Below the pieces are notes generated by a model. The model had not been told where the DNA came from and searched no databases. It saw only the letters and a program-made list of their open reading frames with translations. Shown piece by piece: positions 8,778 to 11,659 of a DNA stretch of 11,659 nucleotides. A program made the position numbers and the translations under genes. The DNA is taken from assembly GCA_002255315.1 (NCBI GenBank), contig NCBD01000063.1:1-11659 (forward strand), read 5' to 3'. This stretch comes from Actinobacteria bacterium 21-64-8. GTDB taxonomy: Bacteria > Actinomycetota > Acidimicrobiia > Acidimicrobiales > RAAP-2. Every line of letters begins with the position of its first letter. Position 1 is the first letter of the stretch.

Positions 8778-9683
8778 TTAGCCCCGCGGATGGGTGTCGT
8801 GGTGCACTTTTTGCAGTCTCGACTTCGACACGTGCGTATAAATCTGGGTAGTCGTGAGACTTTCGTGGCCCAGAAGTTCTTGGACGACGCGCAGATCGGC
8901 CCCACCTTCGACGAGGTGAGTGGCGTAAGTGTGGCGCAGCGCGTGGGGGTGCACGTGGCCCGTGGCGAGGCGCCGGTCGAGGATGCGTCGCACGTCGCGC
9001 GGCGCCAGGCGATTGCCTCGGCGATTCAAAAACAGTGCCTCAGGCGGAGAGTTCTCGCGCAACGCGTCTTCGCGACCGTCCTCCAGCCACGACAACACGG
9101 CGCGCAAACCTTTTTGATGCAGCGGCACCACGCGCTCACGCCGACCCTTTCCCAGGACGCGTAACTGCCCCTCGTCAAAGTTCACACTCGAACGGTCGAG
9201 CCCGCACAACTCAGAGACCCGCAACCCCGCCCCGTAGAGGACTTCGCACACGGCGCGATCGAGTTGGGCCCACTCGTCGTCACCCCAATCCTCATCGAGC
9301 AGCGTGTCGAGCTGTTCGCGCACGACGATCTTTGGCAGTGTCGCGTGGGGTCGCGGCGCTAAGAGCCGAGCGGCGGGATTTTCCTCGAGTTGACCGCGTT
9401 CGACGAGCCACTTGAAATAGCCCCGCAGCGACGCACGCCGGCGCGCGAGCGACGAGCGAGCGTCACCGTTCGTGGTGAGCGCCGTGAGGTAATCGCGCAG
9501 CACACGGGTGGTCACGTCGCGCGGGGCGACGACGTGCGCCGGGCGGCTCCAGGCGACGAAGTGCTCGAGATCACTTCGATACGCGCGAATGGTGGCCGGA
9601 GAACGCCGTGCGGCACGCAGTGATTGGACGTAGTCTTCGAACAGCCACACGGCTTCGAGCCGCGACGATTCCGGCGCCGACAC
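8778..9683 (-). CDS. xerC: Site-specific tyrosine recombinase XerC/XerD family
   Basis: Tyrosine recombinase of the Xer type, which resolves chromosome dimers at dif sites with a partner recombinase. The 301-residue length is typical. The N-terminal SAM-like core-binding domain spans about 11-98 ([15 protein letters not shown] at 28-42), and the catalytic domain follows from about 115. The active-site residues are all present: Arg155 in GAGLRVSEL, Lys179 in [11 protein letters not shown], His247 and Arg250 in [13 protein letters not shown], His273 in [11 protein letters not shown], and the nucleophile Tyr282 in IYTHVS. The place just upstream of rpsB fits actinobacterial xerC and argues against an integrase of a mobile element; no dif-like or att-like repeat is seen nearby. 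The GTG start has no Shine-Dalgarno site, but TAGCCT lies 6 nt before it, which suggests a leaderless transcript. XerD cannot be excluded by sequence alone. Confidence 0.93.
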   Translation of the reverse strand: MSAPESSRLEAVWLFEDYVQSLRAARRSPATIRAYRSDLEHFVAWSRPAHVVAPRDVTTRVLRDYLTALTTNGDARSSLARRRASLRGYFKWLVERGQLEENPAARLLAPRPHATLPKIVVREQLDTLLDEDWGDDEWAQLDRAVCEVLYGAGLRVSELCGLDRSSVNFDEGQLRVLGKGRRERVVPLHQKGLRAVLSWLEDGREDALRENSPPEALFLNRRGNRLAPRDVRRILDRRLATGHVHPHALRHTYATHLVEGGADLRVVQELLGHESLTTTQIYTHVSKSRLQKVHHDTHPRG

Positions 9684-9689
9684 GATTCC

Positions 9690-9695
9690 AGGCTA
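9690..9695 (-). promoter_or_regulatory. Candidate -10 box for a leaderless xerC transcript
   Basis: On the minus strand TAGCCT is followed by six bases (GGAATC) and then the xerC GTG. It fits the TANNNT form of actinobacterial -10 elements, and the spacing would put the transcription start on or next to the GTG. The absence of a Shine-Dalgarno site before xerC fits leaderless translation, which is common in Actinobacteria. No -35 is recognisable. One short degenerate hexamer is weak evidence. Confidence 0.3.
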
Positions 9696-9725
9696 GCCAC
9701 ACTCGGCGCTGAGCAGGTGGCTCAC

Positions 9726-9731
9726 TATTCT
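9726..9731 (+). promoter_or_regulatory. Candidate -10 box for the response regulator operon
   Basis: TATTCT lies in the 72-nt region between the divergent starts of xerC and the response regulator. A start about 7 nt downstream would give a leader of roughly 17 nt that still includes the AAAGGAG ribosome site at 9744-9750. I see no clear -35 at 16-18 nt upstream, and no direct repeat that looks like a self-binding site of the regulator. Confidence 0.3.
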
Positions 9732-9755
9732 GGTCGTTGACCCAAAGGAGCCGTC

Positions 9756-10430
9756 GTGCCACGCATCTTGATCGTCGAAGACGACGACCACATTCGCAGC
9801 GCGCTTCGTCTGATGTTCGAGAGCGAAGGCTTCGAAATTGACGACGCCCCGAGCGGCGAGGTGGGCGTGGCCCTGTTCGCCCGTATGAACGCCGACGTCG
9901 CGATCGTGGACATCATGTTGCCCGGTATGAGTGGCTTCGAAACCTGTCAAACCATTCGCGCGACCAGCGACGTGCCCATTGTCATCGTCTCGGCGCGTGA
10001 CGACACGGCCGACGTCGTACTCGGTCTCGAATCGGGCGCGGACGACTACGTTACGAAACCCTTCGTTCCCGAAGAGCTGCTGGCTCGAGTGAAGGCGCAC
10101 CTGCGCCGTCGCCCCGACAAGAAGACGAACGCGTTCTCCCTGGGGCTCTTGCAGGTGGTCCCCGACGAAGGCGTCGTACGCCACCAGGACGGCACTGAAT
10201 TGCACCTCACCTCGACGGAGTTTCGACTCCTCACCGACCTCGCCTCAGTCAACGGCAAGGTGCTTTCTCGCGAGGATCTGCTCGAGCGCGTGTGGGGCTA
10301 CGACTATTTCGGTGATAGCCGCCTCGTCGACGTGCACATTCGTCGACTGCGCACCAAGATTGAGCCCGACCCCGCTAATCCGACGTATCTCGTTACGGTT
10401 CGAGGGACCGGCTACAAGCTGGTGCTCTGA
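9756..10430 (+). CDS. mtrA: Two-component response regulator, OmpR/PhoB family, MtrA-like
   Basis: DNA-binding response regulator switched by phosphorylation. The receiver domain (about 2-115) starts RILIVEDDD with acidic pocket Asp9/Asp10, phospho-acceptor Asp52 in AIVDIMLPGMSG, Ser79 in VIVSARDD and Lys101 in YVTKPF. The C-terminal winged helix (about 127-224) has LTSTEFRLLTDLASVNGKVLSRE, then WGYDYFGDSRLVDVHIRRLR and the closing VRGTGYKLVL. The GDSRLVDV recognition helix region and the VRG.GY end resemble actinobacterial MtrA, though RegX3/PhoP-type regulators are related and cannot be ruled out. At 224 residues it is of normal length. The GTG start has AAAGGAG 5 nt upstream. Its stop overlaps the kinase start (TGATG), so the two are co-translated. 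MtrA controls cell wall and division genes in Mycobacterium; that role here is inferred. Confidence 0.93.
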   Translation: MPRILIVEDDDHIRSALRLMFESEGFEIDDAPSGEVGVALFARMNADVAIVDIMLPGMSGFETCQTIRATSDVPIVIVSARDDTADVVLGLESGADDYVTKPFVPEELLARVKAHLRRRPDKKTNAFSLGLLQVVPDEGVVRHQDGTELHLTSTEFRLLTDLASVNGKVLSREDLLERVWGYDYFGDSRLVDVHIRRLRTKIEPDPANPTYLVTVRGTGYKLVL

Positions 10431-11659
10431 TGCCACGGCGGAGTCTGCGCGCGCGACTCCTCGTGACCTTTGGCCTGGGCGCATTCGTTCTGTCCAGTCT
10501 CTTCGCGTCACTGACCTACGTCGGCGTACACCACGTGTTGGTCTCGGATAAGCAACTTTCGGACTTAAAGCAGAGCTACGTGGACGCCGCCCTCGTGCGC
10601 ACGACGCTCTACACCAATCCACCCAACTTGGCGAGCCTGCTCGACTCCATTGAGAGCGCGACCGCGTCCAACGTGCTCGTCCAAACACACCATCAGTGGC
10701 TCTCGCGCAGTCACTTCGCGTCGACCAACGACGTCTCGGCGAGTTTGATTCAACTCGTCGATCACGGTCAGCCCGCGTACCAGACCCTCGTCGTCCACGG
10801 ACAGATCGTCTTCGTGGTCGGTATTCCCATCCGCTCGGTCGAAACGCAGTTCTATGAGGTCTTTCACCTCAGCGCACTCGAGAACACCTTGGGCCGGTTG
10901 CTCCAGCTGCTCGCCGCGGGCGCCTTATTGACTTCACTGGTGGGCGTCGCGGGTGGTCAGTGGGTCGCTCGGCGCGCCGTGCGCCCCCTCGAGACCGTCT
11001 CGCGCGCGGCGGCCTCCATCGCCGAAGGTGAACTCTCGATTCGCCTCGCGGTCACCCAAGCCGACCGCGAGGTCCAGCAGTTGACCGAATCGTTCAATGA
11101 AATGGTGAGTCAACTCGTTGACCGCATGGAGCGCGACGCGCGCTTTGCCAGCGACGTCAGTCACGAACTGCGCTCACCACTCACCACGCTCGCCGCCGCC
11201 GGCTCAGTCCTCCAACAACATCGTCACGAACTCTCCAGCGCCGGTCAAGAAAGCCTTGACCTATTGATGGCGGACCTGTCCATCTTTCAATCGCTTGTCG
11301 AAGACTTGCTCGAGATGGCCCGCGGCGACGCCGGCGCCGTGCCACTCGTGATCGAGACCGTCTCGGCGGTCGAACTAGTGCGCCAGTGCGTGCGTTCGGC
11401 CGCGCGACGCCACGCCATCGCCGAACCACCCCTCGAGCTCGCCGCCGACATCGACAATCCGCTCGTTTCGGTTGACCGGCGTCGTTTCGAGCGCGTCATC
11501 ACCAACCTCACTGATAACGCATTTCGTTACGCGGGCGGCGCCACGGCGCTGCGATTGACACTCGAGGCTGGTCAACTCGCCATCAACGTCGACGACGCCG
11601 GTCCGGGCATCTCGCCCGACGAACGCGACGCCGTCTTTGAGCGCTTCTTTCGCGGCCGC
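10430..11659 (+). CDS. mtrB: Membrane sensor histidine kinase, MtrB-like (3' end beyond window)
   Basis: Partner kinase of the upstream regulator, starting with the ATG that overlaps its stop. The 410 visible residues show membrane helix 1 (12-32), an extracytoplasmic sensor region of about 125 residues (33-157) without cysteines, membrane helix 2 (157-177), a HAMP domain (178-230, RRAVRPLETVSRAAASIAEGE), the dimerisation and phospho-acceptor helix FASDVSHELRSPLTTL with His245, and the start of the ATPase domain: N box RVITNLTDNAFRYAGG (355-370, Asn359 and Asn363), G1 VDDAGPGIS (387-395) and F box VFERFFRGR (402-410). The G2 part lies past the window edge. The SDVSHELRSPLTT box resembles MtrB of Mycobacterium, but the sensor region looks shorter than MtrB's, so the assignment is moderate. 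The signal sensed cannot be read from the sequence. Confidence 0.9.
   Translation, partial: MPRRSLRARLLVTFGLGAFVLSSLFASLTYVGVHHVLVSDKQLSDLKQSYVDAALVRTTLYTNPPNLASLLDSIESATASNVLVQTHHQWLSRSHFASTNDVSASLIQLVDHGQPAYQTLVVHGQIVFVVGIPIRSVETQFYEVFHLSALENTLGRLLQLLAAGALLTSLVGVAGGQWVARRAVRPLETVSRAAASIAEGELSIRLAVTQADREVQQLTESFNEMVSQLVDRMERDARFASDVSHELRSPLTTLAAAGSVLQQHRHELSSAGQESLDLLMADLSIFQSLVEDLLEMARGDAGAVPLVIETVSAVELVRQCVRSAARRHAIAEPPLELAADIDNPLVSVDRRRFERVITNLTDNAFRYAGGATALRLTLEAGQLAINVDDAGPGISPDERDAVFERFFRGR

Noticed and set aside
8778..9683. The tyrosine recombinase as a phage or island integrase
   Set aside because: Its size, XerC-like motifs, position beside rpsB, and lack of att repeats, tRNA or cargo genes all fit a chromosomal Xer protein.
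9737..9742. TTGACC as a -35 box for the response regulator
   Set aside because: The matching -10 would fall inside the coding sequence, downstream of the start with the good AAAGGAG site.

Overview
The window is GC-rich, uses GTG for most starts, and carries the block rpsB-tsf-pyrH-frr-cdsA-dxr-rip1/rseP-ispG-proS on the minus strand, with xerC upstream of it. A site-2 protease between dxr and ispG is the order known from Actinobacteria (rip1 in Mycobacterium). The MtrA-like regulator and the archaeal/eukaryotic-type prolyl-tRNA synthetase also fit a high-GC actinobacterium. An Acidimicrobiia-like lineage is my best guess, but it is an inference from gene order and protein style, not from a search.

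Layout by position: 1-894 proS (3' part off the left edge); 930-2189 ispG; 2219-3475 site-2 protease; 3475-4641 dxr; 4644-5951 cdsA with a long acidic N-terminal extension; 5941-6349 frr, broken by an internal frame-shifting deletion; 6349-7059 pyrH; 7068-7859 tsf; 7898-8650 rpsB; 8651-8777 a non-coding gap with a candidate promoter and a foldable rpsB leader; 8778-9683 xerC. All of these are on the minus strand. From 9684 to 9755 lies a short divergent promoter region. On the plus strand follow 9756-10430, an OmpR-family response regulator, and 10430-11659, its sensor kinase, cut by the right edge.

The minus-strand genes are packed tightly, with 1-nt stop/start overlaps at pyrH/frr and dxr/protease, a 2-nt gap at cdsA/dxr and an 11-nt overlap of frr and cdsA. 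They are therefore probably one operon. It joins translation (S2, EF-Ts, ribosome recycling, Pro-tRNA charging), UMP kinase, phospholipid precursor synthesis (CDP-diacylglycerol), two MEP-pathway isoprenoid steps and intramembrane proteolysis. The plus-strand pair is a two-component system that, if truly MtrAB-like, would act on cell wall and division.

This is conserved housekeeping DNA and I see no new multi-gene system in it. The strongest anomaly is frr: about 161 nt encoding the end of domain II and the middle helix of domain I are missing and the frame is shifted, in a gene normally essential. That points to an assembly or sequencing artefact, or a real lesion compensated elsewhere. Secondary points are the repeated PTGxVP motif in the CdsA extension, a stem-loop in the rpsB leader, and a possible leaderless xerC transcript.
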